Below, piece by piece: positions 33,178 to 41,136 of a DNA stretch of 44,714 nt. The notes under the pieces are model-generated. The model saw only the letters and a program-made list of their open reading frames with translations, was not told the origin of the DNA and did not search any database. The stretch's first letter is position 1; every line of letters starts with the position of its first letter. This stretch comes from CAJBIL01 sp044359525 (GTDB lineage: Bacteria > Pseudomonadota > Gammaproteobacteria > Burkholderiales > Rhodocyclaceae), in the NCBI GenBank assembly GCA_044359525.1, contig JBIKLY010000017.1:1-44714 (forward strand). The letters are read 5' to 3'. The position numbers and the translations under genes were made by a program.

Positions 33178-34172
33178 CGGTGGCAACTCGGGGCAAGCGC
33201 CGTTTCATCACCCAGCGCGCCACCGCAACTCGACCCCTGACCCGCCGTGCAGCCGTAACAATGATCCGCCACACGAATTGGCTGGCCATCGAGTGCGTCG
33301 GCAGACAGATCGGTGAGATGTAGGCGGGGGCGACCAGGGCCGGCAATCGACAACCCAAGCTGCTGGTTGAAATCGCAGTCGTAGAGGTAGCCCTGCCAGT
33401 CGACTGAAAGCAGATTGCGGCACATCACGTGTTCGAGGTTTTCAGCACGGTGCGCGCCGCGCAACAACTGCATGTAGCTGTTGAACTGCCCGTTGGATAC
33501 CAGCATCGAGCCGAAACGCTGGATCGGCAGATTGGCCAGCGTAAAAAGCTGGTTGAAGACGATGCCGAATTCCTGCGCCAGATGTTCCTTGTAAGCCGCT
33601 TCAAGCTGCTCTTGCGGCGGCGGCAGGCTCGGTCCCTGCGGATTGAAAACGAGATTCAGCAGGCGATTGCTGCCAGCCACGCCGTAGCCCAGTGCATTCA
33701 AACGCTTGAGCCCCTTGATACTGGCCTCGAAAACGCCCTTGCCGCGCTGTTTATCGACGTTCTCCTCAAGATAGCAGGGTAGCGAAGCGACGACTTCGAC
33801 GTGATGCTTTGCCAAAAAGCCAGCCAGATCCTCAAAGCCGGGCTCTTCAAGAATTGTCAGGTTGCAGCGGTCAATCACGCGCAATCCCCGTTCGCGCGCC
33901 GCAATCACCAGTCGGTGGAAATTCGCATTCAGCTCCGGCGCACCGCCGGTCAGGTCGACCGTCGTCACGTCCGGGCTGGCCGCCAGAAAGGCGATCACCG
34001 CGTCGACCGTTTCGCTGGTCATTTCTTCCTTGCGGGTCGGGCCAGCATTGACGTGGCAGTGCAGGCAACTCTGGTTGCAGCGGTAACCAAGATTCAATTG
34101 CAACGTGTCAACGCTTCGGCGCCGGAGGGCAGGGAAATCGGTACGAAAAAGCAGGGGCAGCATGGCATGCAT
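33174..34172 (-). CDS. arsS: ArsS-like radical SAM protein (DUF3641 C-terminus)
   Basis: A 332-residue radical SAM enzyme. The Fe-S motif is C32-x3-C36-x2-C39 in GYRCNQSCLHCHVNAGP, followed by DLTGGAPELNANF and VIDRCNLTILEEPGFEDLAG. The C-terminal DUF3641 part has NLVFNPQGPSLPP, then the Cys-rich FGSMLVSNG ... MCRNLLSVDWQGYLYDCDFN and CYGCTAGQGSSCGG, likely binding additional Fe-S clusters or a peptide. It matches the arsenosugar biosynthesis radical SAM family (TIGR04167), in which ArsS acts on methylated arsenic made by ArsM. No arsM is visible here, so the natural substrate is uncertain. The ATG at 34172 was chosen for the GGAG 9 bases upstream; a TTG at 34199 is possible. Confidence 0.87.
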   Translation of the reverse strand: MHAMLPLLFRTDFPALRRRSVDTLQLNLGYRCNQSCLHCHVNAGPTRKEEMTSETVDAVIAFLAASPDVTTVDLTGGAPELNANFHRLVIAARERGLRVIDRCNLTILEEPGFEDLAGFLAKHHVEVVASLPCYLEENVDKQRGKGVFEASIKGLKRLNALGYGVAGSNRLLNLVFNPQGPSLPPPQEQLEAAYKEHLAQEFGIVFNQLFTLANLPIQRFGSMLVSNGQFNSYMQLLRGAHRAENLEHVMCRNLLSVDWQGYLYDCDFNQQLGLSIAGPGRPRLHLTDLSADALDGQPIRVADHCYGCTAGQGSSCGGALGDETALAPSCHR

Positions 34173-34235
34173 CAGGGTATCTCCAACGGTTCCTGCCAAT
34201 TAGTCGGCGCAGCGCGCTATTCCTTACAGTGAATT

Positions 34236-34266
34236 GGTAACGGGTTTCCGTTGCCAGCCCGTTACC
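34236..34266. promoter_or_regulatory. Perfect inverted repeat between arsS and tadA
   Basis: GGTAACGGG (34236-34244) is mirrored exactly by CCCGTTACC (34258-34266) across 13 bases. No gene ends in this divergent intergenic region, so it is unlikely to be a terminator. A transcription-factor site or a leader hairpin in the arsS-operon mRNA is more likely. Confidence 0.45.
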
Positions 34267-34403
34267 GGAAGTACAAACCTTCTTGCCGCCAGGGGTTCAC
34301 ACCCGCCTGCGACAAAGCACGATGAATCAAGGTCAATGACATCAAAGAATAGCATCGATGCGTACGTCCGCGCTGCAGCAGCGTCCTAAGGTAAAATCGC
34401 CCG

Positions 34404-34865
34404 ATGAATGATGAATATTTCATGCGTGAGGCGCTGTCTCTGGCGCGTGCTGCCGAGTGTCTGGGCGAAGTGCCGGTAGGCGCGCTGGTGGTGCGTGATG
34501 GAATCATCGTCGGGCGTGGCTTCAACTCACCGATCGGCGAGAGTGACCCGACCGCACACGCCGAAATCGCCGCGCTGCGCGATGCCGGGCGTAATCTCGA
34601 AAACTACCGCCTGCCCGGTTGCGAACTGTTTGTGACGCTTGAGCCTTGCGCCATGTGTGCCGGCGCGATCCTGCATTCCCGGCTGGCAAGGGTTGTGTAT
34701 GGCGCGCGCGACTACAAAACCGGTGTGCACGGCAGTGTCGTCGATCTGTTCGCGGTGGCGCGCCTCAATCATCATACCGAGGTGCTGGGCGGGGTTCTGG
34801 CGGAAGAGTGCGGTCAGATGCTCTCCGAATTTTTTGCCGCAAGGCGTGCCAGAAGGGATACGTAA
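34404..34865 (+). CDS. tadA: tRNA-specific adenosine deaminase TadA
   Basis: TadA deaminates A34 to inosine in tRNA-Arg(ACG). The 153-residue protein shows the cytidine deaminase zinc motifs TAHAEIAALRDA (HAE) and LEPCAMCAGAILHSRLARVV (PCxxC), plus the conserved N-terminus MREALSLARAAECLGEVPVG. Start ATG at 34404; a TAAAAT box at 34392-34397 lies so close that the mRNA could be nearly leaderless if it is used. The L,D-transpeptidase gene follows after 2 bases. Length is slightly shorter than E. coli (167 aa) but normal for the family. Confidence 0.95.
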   Translation: MNDEYFMREALSLARAAECLGEVPVGALVVRDGIIVGRGFNSPIGESDPTAHAEIAALRDAGRNLENYRLPGCELFVTLEPCAMCAGAILHSRLARVVYGARDYKTGVHGSVVDLFAVARLNHHTEVLGGVLAEECGQMLSEFFAARRARRDT

Positions 34866-34867
34866 AC

Positions 34868-35359
34868 ATGGGTATGCCGGGTATTCGGATATCAATTGGC
34901 CAGCAGACCCTGACGCTGTTTGACGACACAGGTCGGGTGGTGCGGCGCTATGCGGTTTCAACCGCCGGCAATGGAGCGGGAGAGCTTTCCGGCAGCTATT
35001 GCACGCCGCGTGGCCGTCATCTGATTCGTGCAAAAATCGGTGCCGCGCAGCCGGCGAATACAGTCTTTGTCCGCCGTCGGCCGACCGGAGAAATCTACAC
35101 GCCTGAGCTCGGCGCCAGCTTCCCCGGTCGCGACTGGATTCTCACCCGTATCCTCTGGCTTTCAGGCTGCGAGCCGGCGCGCAACCGGCTGGGGGGGGTC
35201 GATACGATGCGCCGCTACATCTATATTCACGGCAGTCCGGATCAGGCGACGATGGGCGCACCCGGCTCGCACGGCTGTATCCGGATGCGCAACGCCGACA
35301 TCATCGAGCTGTTTGATCTCGTCGCTCCTTACACGCCGGTCGAGATCAGCGAGGACTGA
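34868..35359 (+). CDS. L,D-transpeptidase (YkuD domain) without signal peptide
   Basis: A 163-residue YkuD-domain protein (MGMPGIRISIGQQTLTLFDD start). The catalytic signature is complete: H121 in YIHGSPDQ, then S134-H135-G136-C137-x-R139 in APGSHGCIRMRN. L,D-transpeptidases cross-link peptidoglycan or attach lipoproteins in the periplasm, yet this protein lacks any N-terminal signal or membrane segment. The start at 34868 gives no hydrophobic leader, and the ORF further upstream is a shadow of tadA. Family members lacking signal peptides occur but their location is unclear. It is coupled to tadA (2-base gap) and its end overlaps the end of the convergent NRDE gene by 31 bases. Confidence 0.88.
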   Translation: MGMPGIRISIGQQTLTLFDDTGRVVRRYAVSTAGNGAGELSGSYCTPRGRHLIRAKIGAAQPANTVFVRRRPTGEIYTPELGASFPGRDWILTRILWLSGCEPARNRLGGVDTMRRYIYIHGSPDQATMGAPGSHGCIRMRNADIIELFDLVAPYTPVEISED

Positions 35360-36117
35360 AAGCACGCGTGTGCTTCCCCGAGCGGCATTGCACCAACGCC
35401 AAAACTGCGCTCGGTCAATGTCACCAGCCCATTCTTATGCATCGTCAGGAGGGTTGAGGCGCGCGTGCCGTAGCTTGGCGAACTGACAAACACGGCCGAG
35501 AGAATCCGCTCCCAGTCAAGCGGCACCCCAGTTTCAGGCAAATACGGATCGGCGACGATTTCGCGGTCGGCGAGCAGATCAAAGAAAGGTTCTCGCCTTG
35601 GCAGATCGGCCAGTGCCCTGGCGAATGCGATCCTGGCGCTGGCGAGCTTTGGCCAGGGCGTATCGAGCAGATGGTTGGACAGCCCGTAGATGCCCGGCGT
35701 GAGCCAACGCGGTGCGCATACGTTATCGCTGCGATTGGCGCAGTAGCCGAGGCGTTGATGGTCACCGACAAACAGGTTGAAGCCGTTGTAATCCGCGCCA
35801 TGCGCTGCCAGTTCGGCAAGATAGGCTTCCGGGTCGCTGCTGCCGGTCAGGAAATCTGCCACCAGTGCGCCGCGCGACGGGGGGTTCGCGGTTTTTTGCA
35901 CGCCTTCGCGGTAGTTAGTCAGCGCGGCAAAACGCCCGCTTCGGCTGACGCCAAGCCAGCTGCCACCGGCCTCAAGGTCGCGTCCGGCCAGCACCTGCGG
36001 CGATTCTTTCCAGAAGGCGGCCGACGCCGAAGGGCGCGCGAAAAACTCGTCGCGATTCGCAGCAACGACCAGCGGGTAATCGGGGTGAGCTTGCCAAGCC
36101 AGCAGGATCAGGCACAT
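35329..36117 (-). CDS. NRDE/TANGO2 family protein
   Basis: A 262-residue Ntn-hydrolase-like protein of the NRDE family (TANGO2 homologue). It begins MCLILLAWQAHPDYPLVVAA with the characteristic Cys2 and N21-R-D-E24 (ANRDEFFARP). Further conserved segments are LAGRDLEAGGSWLGVSRSGR and ALTNYREGVQ. TANGO2-type proteins have been linked to haem or lipid handling; the bacterial role is not settled. Its 3' end overlaps the L,D-transpeptidase gene tail-to-tail by 31 bases. ygfZ lies 17 bases upstream in the same direction, so the two are probably co-transcribed. Confidence 0.88.
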   Translation of the reverse strand: MCLILLAWQAHPDYPLVVAANRDEFFARPSASAAFWKESPQVLAGRDLEAGGSWLGVSRSGRFAALTNYREGVQKTANPPSRGALVADFLTGSSDPEAYLAELAAHGADYNGFNLFVGDHQRLGYCANRSDNVCAPRWLTPGIYGLSNHLLDTPWPKLASARIAFARALADLPRREPFFDLLADREIVADPYLPETGVPLDWERILSAVFVSSPSYGTRASTLLTMHKNGLVTLTERSFGVGAMPLGEAHACFQSSLISTGV

Positions 36118-36134
36118 CGGGCCTGCCCTATGGC

Positions 36135-37154
36135 TTACGCCAGGAAGGTAACCAGCTGCGTATCAAGACGCGAACCACCCGGCGCACCGAGCTCAAGATC
36201 GCCGGCATCGACGAAGTTCTCCTGAATTACAGCCAGTGCCGTGTAGCCGCCATCCGGCGAAGGGGCCGCGTTGGCGACCATGCCGCAGGGGTGCTCGGGG
36301 TTTTCCGGCGAGAAAATCGGGTTGCCGGCGGTCATCGGCGCAGCCCCACGGATGCGGTAGAGGTGGCGTTTGACCTTGCCCAGATATTGCGTGCGGGCAA
36401 TGATTTCCTGACCCGGATAGCATCCCTTGTGAAAGCTGACGCCGCCAAGCTGGTCGAAATTGGCCATTTGCGGGACGAATTCTTCCTTGGTCGCATCGGT
36501 AATCAGCGGAATACCTGCTTGAATATCAAGCCACTGCCAGACCGGCGTGCCAACCGGGCGCGCATTGACGGCAAGCCGTTGCCATAAGTCCGCGGCAGCC
36601 TCGCTGGCAACCGCGATTTCAAAACGCGCAGCAAGACGAATCACCGTACCATCGGCAAACGGGGCGGTATCCAGGAGCCTGGCCGGAACGGGCAGATCTG
36701 CCGCCTGCAGCGCTGCCTCGGCTTGCGCACCCGACAGGCCGATCAATACGTAAGCGGCTGACAACTCGGTGATTTTCACCTTGGCGCGCAGAACGTACAT
36801 CTGCAGGCGTTTTTGAATCATGGCGACGAGGTCGGACGATAGCTGAATCCGGAAATCCGCACCGCTCCGGAAAAGCAGAAAACTCGCCAGCATTCGCCCC
36901 TTGCCGGAGCACCAGGCCGAGTGCTGGGCCGCATTGGCGTTCAAATGATTGATATCGCTGGTTACCTGATTGTGCAGAAAGGTCTTTGCTTCCTCACCGC
37001 TGCATTCCAGCAAGCCGAGGTGGCTGAGCGGCGCAATGATGCTTGCATCGCGCGCGGCAACAAGTTCAGCAGCGGCATCGCCAAAATGACTGACGACGCC
37101 ATTGTCGATGTGGGCGCCTGAAGCGGTGAGAAATGCTTGCCAGTTGGAGTTCAT
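36135..37154 (-). CDS. ygfZ: tRNA-modifying / Fe-S cluster assembly protein YgfZ
   Basis: A 339-residue folate-binding protein of the GcvT-like YgfZ/IBA57 family, which assists maturation of some Fe-S enzymes such as MiaB. The diagnostic motif K-G-C-Y-P-G-Q-E is at 243-250 with Cys245 in GVSFHKGCYPGQEIIARTQY; the N-terminal APLSHLGLLECSGEEAKTFL, then QVTSDI and SGKGRMLASFLLFR are also typical. It is divergent from mltG, as in many proteobacteria. ATG at 37154. Confidence 0.93.
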   Translation of the reverse strand: MNSNWQAFLTASGAHIDNGVVSHFGDAAAELVAARDASIIAPLSHLGLLECSGEEAKTFLHNQVTSDINHLNANAAQHSAWCSGKGRMLASFLLFRSGADFRIQLSSDLVAMIQKRLQMYVLRAKVKITELSAAYVLIGLSGAQAEAALQAADLPVPARLLDTAPFADGTVIRLAARFEIAVASEAAADLWQRLAVNARPVGTPVWQWLDIQAGIPLITDATKEEFVPQMANFDQLGGVSFHKGCYPGQEIIARTQYLGKVKRHLYRIRGAAPMTAGNPIFSPENPEHPCGMVANAAPSPDGGYTALAVIQENFVDAGDLELGAPGGSRLDTQLVTFLA

Positions 37155-37319
37155 TGTTGTTGCTTTCAGTCAGTTTGTCCGGTCGCTTGCCAGTGCGGTT
37201 TTGCGCGGTATTCAGAAGGATGTTGTCCGGCGCGGGGCGCGGTGTTTCGCGCTATTATATCGCCTCTCGAACTCCAATCTCCCCTCCCGGATTCGCGACC
37301 CGCCGGTCGCGCAGGCTTG

Positions 37320-38321
37320 ATGCTGAAACTCCTTAAAAACTTCATTCTCCTTGGCGTTCTGAGCGCTCTCGCGGCCAGTGCAGCTTTTGTTTGGATGATT
37401 TCTTCGCCAATCGCGTTGAAAGCACCGGCCATCGATTTTCATATTCCTCCCGGCAGTGGTCTGCGCGCGGTGGCAAAGCAAATTGCCGACGCCGGCGCTG
37501 ACCTTAACCCGTGGATGTTCATCGTGCTTGGGAAGGCGATGCGTGTCGAGGCGTCCATCAAGGCCGGCAGCTACGAAATCAGCAGTGGTGTCACACCGTT
37601 GCAACTGGTAGGCAAACTGACGCGCGGTGACGTGACGCAAACCGATATCGTTTTTGTCGAAGGCTGGACCTTCCGCCAGATGCGCGACCGGCTCGATGCG
37701 CATCCGGACGTTCGCCACGACAGCAAGGCCTTGACCGAGGCCGAGATCCTGCAGCGCATTGGCGCTAGCGAAACGCTTGCGGAAGGCCTGTTGTTCCCCG
37801 ATACCTACCTTTTTTCCAAACGCTCAAGCGACATCGACGTGATGGCGCGTGCCTACCGGGCGATGCAGCGCCACCTGGCCCGCGAATGGGCGACGCGGGC
37901 AAGCGGGCTGCCTTATCGCGACCCGTATCAGGCTCTGATCATGGCATCGATTGTCGAGAAGGAAACCGGGCGCGATCAGGACAGGCCGCTGGTCGCTGCG
38001 GTGTTTGTGAACCGGCTGCGCCAGGGCATGCTGCTGCAAACCGATCCGACGGTGATCTACGGCGTTGGCGAGGCCTTCGACGGCAATCTGCGCAAGCGCG
38101 ACCTGCTCACCGACACGCCTTACAATACCTACACCCGCACCGGCCTGCCGCCAACGCCCATCGCCATGTCCGGCCTGGCTTCGCTGCAGGCGGCCTTGCA
38201 CCCGGCGGATAGTCAGGCAGTCTATTTTGTCGCGCGCGGCGATGGCAGCAGCCAGTTTTCCCGGACGCTGGATGAGCATAATCAGGCGGTGAATCGTTAC
38301 CAGAGAGGCGGCAAGCGTTGA
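37320..38321 (+). CDS. mltG: Endolytic murein transglycosylase MltG
   Basis: MltG cleaves nascent glycan strands and so terminates peptidoglycan chain growth. The ATG at 37320 (MLKLLKNFILLGVLSALAAS) gives 333 residues with a single N-terminal membrane helix (~6-28). A LysM-like subdomain (~40-100) precedes the YceG catalytic domain: LLFPDTYLFSKRSSD, ALIMASIVEKETGRDQDRPL (catalytic Glu), VFVNRLRQGMLLQTDPTVIY, YNTYTRTGLPPTPIAMSG and AVYFVARGDGSSQFS. It starts the mltG-tmk-holB-pilZ-tatD run; the tmk start overlaps its stop by four bases. Confidence 0.95.
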   Translation: MLKLLKNFILLGVLSALAASAAFVWMISSPIALKAPAIDFHIPPGSGLRAVAKQIADAGADLNPWMFIVLGKAMRVEASIKAGSYEISSGVTPLQLVGKLTRGDVTQTDIVFVEGWTFRQMRDRLDAHPDVRHDSKALTEAEILQRIGASETLAEGLLFPDTYLFSKRSSDIDVMARAYRAMQRHLAREWATRASGLPYRDPYQALIMASIVEKETGRDQDRPLVAAVFVNRLRQGMLLQTDPTVIYGVGEAFDGNLRKRDLLTDTPYNTYTRTGLPPTPIAMSGLASLQAALHPADSQAVYFVARGDGSSQFSRTLDEHNQAVNRYQRGGKR

Positions 38322-38932
38322 AACGAGGCAAATTCATTACCTTTGAAGGCATCGACGGTGCCGGTAAGAGCAGCCATATCGCCGGGGTGACCGAGTCCTT
38401 GCGCGCACGCGGCCTGACCGTGGTGTCGACGCGCGAGCCGGGCGGTACGCCGCTGGGCGAAAAGCTGCGCGAGTTGCTGCTGCACGAGGCGATGCACCTT
38501 GAAACCGAGGCGATGCTGATGTTTGCGGCGCGCCGCGAGCATCTGGCACTCGTCATCGAGCCGGCGCTGGAGCGTGGCAACTGGGTAGTTTGCGACCGTT
38601 TTAGCGATGCCACCTACGCCTATCAGGGCGGTGGGCGCGGGCTGGACAAGGAGAAGTTCGCGCAGCTTGAGCAATGGGTGCATGGCCATCTGCAGCCCGA
38701 TCTGACGCTGCTCTTTGATCTGCCGCCGGCTGTGGCGCGCGAACGGATTGCCGCACAAGTCCGCGATCTCGACCGTTTCGAACAGGAGCGTGCCGATTTC
38801 CATGATCGCGTGCGAGACGCTTATCTCGAAAGAGCGGCCGCCGCACCGCAACGTATTCAGGTGATTAACGCCGATCAGCCGCTGGAATCAATCAAGAAAT
38901 TGATTGAAGAAACAGTCTCAAGGTATTGTTAA
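38318..38932 (+). CDS. tmk: Thymidylate kinase
   Basis: Tmk phosphorylates dTMP to dTDP. The 204-residue protein has P-loop FEGIDGAGKSSH (~9-20), the DR-type motif TREPGGTPLGEKLRELLL, the substrate motif VCDRFSDATYAYQGGGRGL and a LID region (DLDRFEQERADFHDRVRDAY). The start is a TTG at 38318 overlapping the mltG stop (TTGA); no ATG fits the family N-terminus. holB begins on the last base of its stop codon (TAATG). Confidence 0.95.
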   Translation: MKRGKFITFEGIDGAGKSSHIAGVTESLRARGLTVVSTREPGGTPLGEKLRELLLHEAMHLETEAMLMFAARREHLALVIEPALERGNWVVCDRFSDATYAYQGGGRGLDKEKFAQLEQWVHGHLQPDLTLLFDLPPAVARERIAAQVRDLDRFEQERADFHDRVRDAYLERAAAAPQRIQVINADQPLESIKKLIEETVSRYC

Positions 38933-39960
38933 TGAACATTATTGGCTTGCACAAGTTGGCATGGGAGCAACTCGGCGCGCGTCGGGCGCAACTGCCGCAC
39001 GCACTGCTGCTTTCGGGGCAACGCGGCATCGGCAAGTTTGATCTGGCGCGACGATTCGCCGAATCGCTGCTCTGTGAATCGCCCCTGCCTTCCGGCGAAG
39101 CCTGTGGTACTTGCGCGGCTTGCGGCTGGATGGCGCAGGGCAATCACCCGGATTTCCGCCTGCTGCAACCCGACGCGCTGGCCGAAGAAGGGGGCGAAGC
39201 TGCCGAAGCGGGGAAAAAGAAGCCGAGCCAACAAATTACGATTGACCAGGTTCGAGCACTCGACGACTTCCTTCATATCGGAACGCATCGTCATGGCGCG
39301 CGCGTGATCCTCATCAATCCGGCCGAAGCAATGAACCGGGCGACCGCCAATTCACTTCTCAAGTCGCTTGAAGAACCAATTGCAAGTACCATGTTTTTAT
39401 TGGTTTCTAATGAGGCAGAACGTTTGCTGCCGACGATTCGTAGCCGCTGCCAGGCGATGCCGATTCCACTACCCGCACCGACGCGCGCCACGGAATGGTT
39501 GCGTCAGTCGGGGGTTGATGAGGCCGAGCGCTGGCTGGCACTGGCCGGCGGCGCACCGTTGCTGGCAGTTGAACTTGGGAGCAGCGAAGAGCGGGTACTG
39601 CTCGATGCGCTGATCGAGCAAATGGCGCGCGGCGCCAAACTTGATCCGCTGGCTGCCGCTGCTGCGGTCGATAAAGTACTGAAAGCCGAGAAGTCGCCCG
39701 CGCCGCTCAAACGGCTCGTCGAGTGGTCACAAAAATGGCTTTTCGATCTGATGCTGGCGAGTGAGCATCTGCCGTTGCGTTACTTCGTCACCCAGGCCAA
39801 ACTCGTGCAAAGTATCGCGACTTCGGCGGATGCGGCTAAACTCTTGGCATTCAACCGGAAAGCGATACAATACAGAGCACAGTGTGAGCAACCATTGAAC
39901 AGCCGTTTGTTTCTCGAAGAGTTTTTTCTGAGCTACGCGGCACTTTTCCGGACGTCCTGA
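38932..39960 (+). CDS. holB: DNA polymerase III delta' subunit
   Basis: The delta' subunit of the clamp loader. The 342-residue protein starts at ATG 38932 (MNIIGLHKLAWEQLGARRAQ), overlapping the tmk stop by one base. It shows the P-loop-like SGQRGIGKFDLA, a four-cysteine zinc module (C48, C58, C61, C64 in CGTCAACGW), RVILINPAEAMNRATANSLL, KSLEEP and LLVSNEAERLLPTIRSRCQA. The region VNPAEAMN-like is the sensor-containing AAA+ core; the C-terminal ~150 residues form the clamp-loader collar. An internal Lys/Glu/Ala-rich insert (EEGGEAAEAGKKKPSQ) is slightly longer than usual. Confidence 0.93.
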   Translation: MNIIGLHKLAWEQLGARRAQLPHALLLSGQRGIGKFDLARRFAESLLCESPLPSGEACGTCAACGWMAQGNHPDFRLLQPDALAEEGGEAAEAGKKKPSQQITIDQVRALDDFLHIGTHRHGARVILINPAEAMNRATANSLLKSLEEPIASTMFLLVSNEAERLLPTIRSRCQAMPIPLPAPTRATEWLRQSGVDEAERWLALAGGAPLLAVELGSSEERVLLDALIEQMARGAKLDPLAAAAAVDKVLKAEKSPAPLKRLVEWSQKWLFDLMLASEHLPLRYFVTQAKLVQSIATSADAAKLLAFNRKAIQYRAQCEQPLNSRLFLEEFFLSYAALFRTS

Positions 39961-39967
39961 GGCGAAT

Positions 39968-40345
39968 ATGTCAGACGCAGTTGCCAGCCCCGCCATCGCC
40001 GCCGCACCCCGCCCCAGCGTTCTTTCGCTGAACATCAACTCGAAATCAGCGCTCTATGCGTCCTACATGCCGCATCTGCGCAACGGCGGTATCTTCATTC
40101 CGACATCGCGCAGTTATAACCTCAGTGATGAAGTATTCATGCTGCTCTCGCTGATGGATGACCCGGCCAAGCTGCCGATTGCCGGTACCGTGGTCTGGAT
40201 CACGCCGGCAGGCGCCCAGAACAGCAAGGCACAGGGCATCGGCGTACATTTCAAGAACGACGAAAGCGGCGTCGAGGCACGGCGAAAAATTGAAGGCCTG
40301 CTTGGTGGCGTGATGCAATCGAGCCGCCCGACACATACGATTTAG
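39968..40345 (+). CDS. pilZ: Type IV pilus PilZ-domain protein
   Basis: A 125-residue PilZ-domain protein placed between holB and tatD, the standard location of the type IV pilus assembly gene pilZ. The core is SVLSLNINSKSALYASYMPH, LRNGGIFIPTSRSYNLSDEV and LPIAGTVVWITPAGAQ with QGIGVHFKNDESG. The RxxxR and (D/N)xSxxG c-di-GMP-binding motifs are absent, as expected for this subgroup, which acts on pilus biogenesis (PilB/FimX) without binding c-di-GMP. Starts 7 bases after holB. Confidence 0.93.
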   Translation: MSDAVASPAIAAAPRPSVLSLNINSKSALYASYMPHLRNGGIFIPTSRSYNLSDEVFMLLSLMDDPAKLPIAGTVVWITPAGAQNSKAQGIGVHFKNDESGVEARRKIEGLLGGVMQSSRPTHTI

Positions 40346-40353
40346 CTGTTTTC

Positions 40354-41136
40354 ATGCTTGTCGATTCGCACTGCCATCTCGATTTCCCCGATCTTGCCGA
40401 AAACCTCCCGCAGATTCTTGAGTTGATGCAGCAAAACGACGTTGGCTGCGCGGTTTGCATCGGCGTCAATCTGGAAAACCTGCCGCGCATTCTGGCGCTC
40501 GCTGATGCGCACCCGCAGATTTTTGCCTCAGTTGGCGTTCATCCGGAATCAACCGATGCCCGGGAACCCGACGTTGCCGAGTTGGTGGCGCTGGCCGCGC
40601 ATCCGAAGGTGATCGCCATTGGAGAAACAGGGCTTGATTACTACTGGCACAAGGATGCCCCCGAGTGGCAGCGTGAGCGCTTTCGCACACATATCCGTGC
40701 CGCGCGTGCGACCGGCAAGCCGTTGGTCATTCATAACCGTGACGCGACGGCCGATACGCTGCGCCTGATGCAGGAGGAGGGGGCAGGGCAGGTTGGCGGC
40801 ATCATGCACTGCTTCACCGAGACCTGGGAGGTGGCCGAAGCGGTACTGGCACAGGGTTTTTACATCTCGCTGTCGGGTATTGTGACATTCAAAAATGCCC
40901 TGACGATCAAGGAAGTGGCGCGGCGTGTTCCGCTTGATCGCCTGCTCGTCGAAACCGATTCGCCCTATCTTGCGCCAATGCCGTATCGTGGCAAACTCAA
41001 CCAGCCAGGCTACGTAAAACACGTCGTCGAAGAAATTGCGCGCTTGCGCGGCCTGACTTACGAAGAAATTGTTACTGCGACGACGGACAATTTTTTCCGC
41101 CTTTTCCCTGAAGCCCGTACGAGAATCGCTCAATGA
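40354..41136 (+). CDS. TatD/YcfH family metal-dependent DNase
   Basis: A 260-residue TIM-barrel hydrolase of the TatD family. Metal ligands are visible in order: H7 and H9 in VDSHCHLDFPD, Glu in AIGETGLDYYW, His in LVIHNRDA, His in GIMHCFTETW and Asp in LVETDSPYLAPMPYRGK. Members are 3'-5' DNA/RNA exonucleases or deoxyribonucleases. The YcfH subtype is normally found directly after pilZ/holB, matching this locus. The ankyrin gene overlaps its stop by four bases (ATGA). Confidence 0.93.
   Translation: MLVDSHCHLDFPDLAENLPQILELMQQNDVGCAVCIGVNLENLPRILALADAHPQIFASVGVHPESTDAREPDVAELVALAAHPKVIAIGETGLDYYWHKDAPEWQRERFRTHIRAARATGKPLVIHNRDATADTLRLMQEEGAGQVGGIMHCFTETWEVAEAVLAQGFYISLSGIVTFKNALTIKEVARRVPLDRLLVETDSPYLAPMPYRGKLNQPGYVKHVVEEIARLRGLTYEEIVTATTDNFFRLFPEARTRIAQ

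Noticed and set aside
27874..34172. Complete arsenic resistance or arsenosugar operon
   Set aside because: No arsM, arsR, arsB, acr3 or arsC was found by reading all frames, so only the ArsS-like and associated families are claimed.
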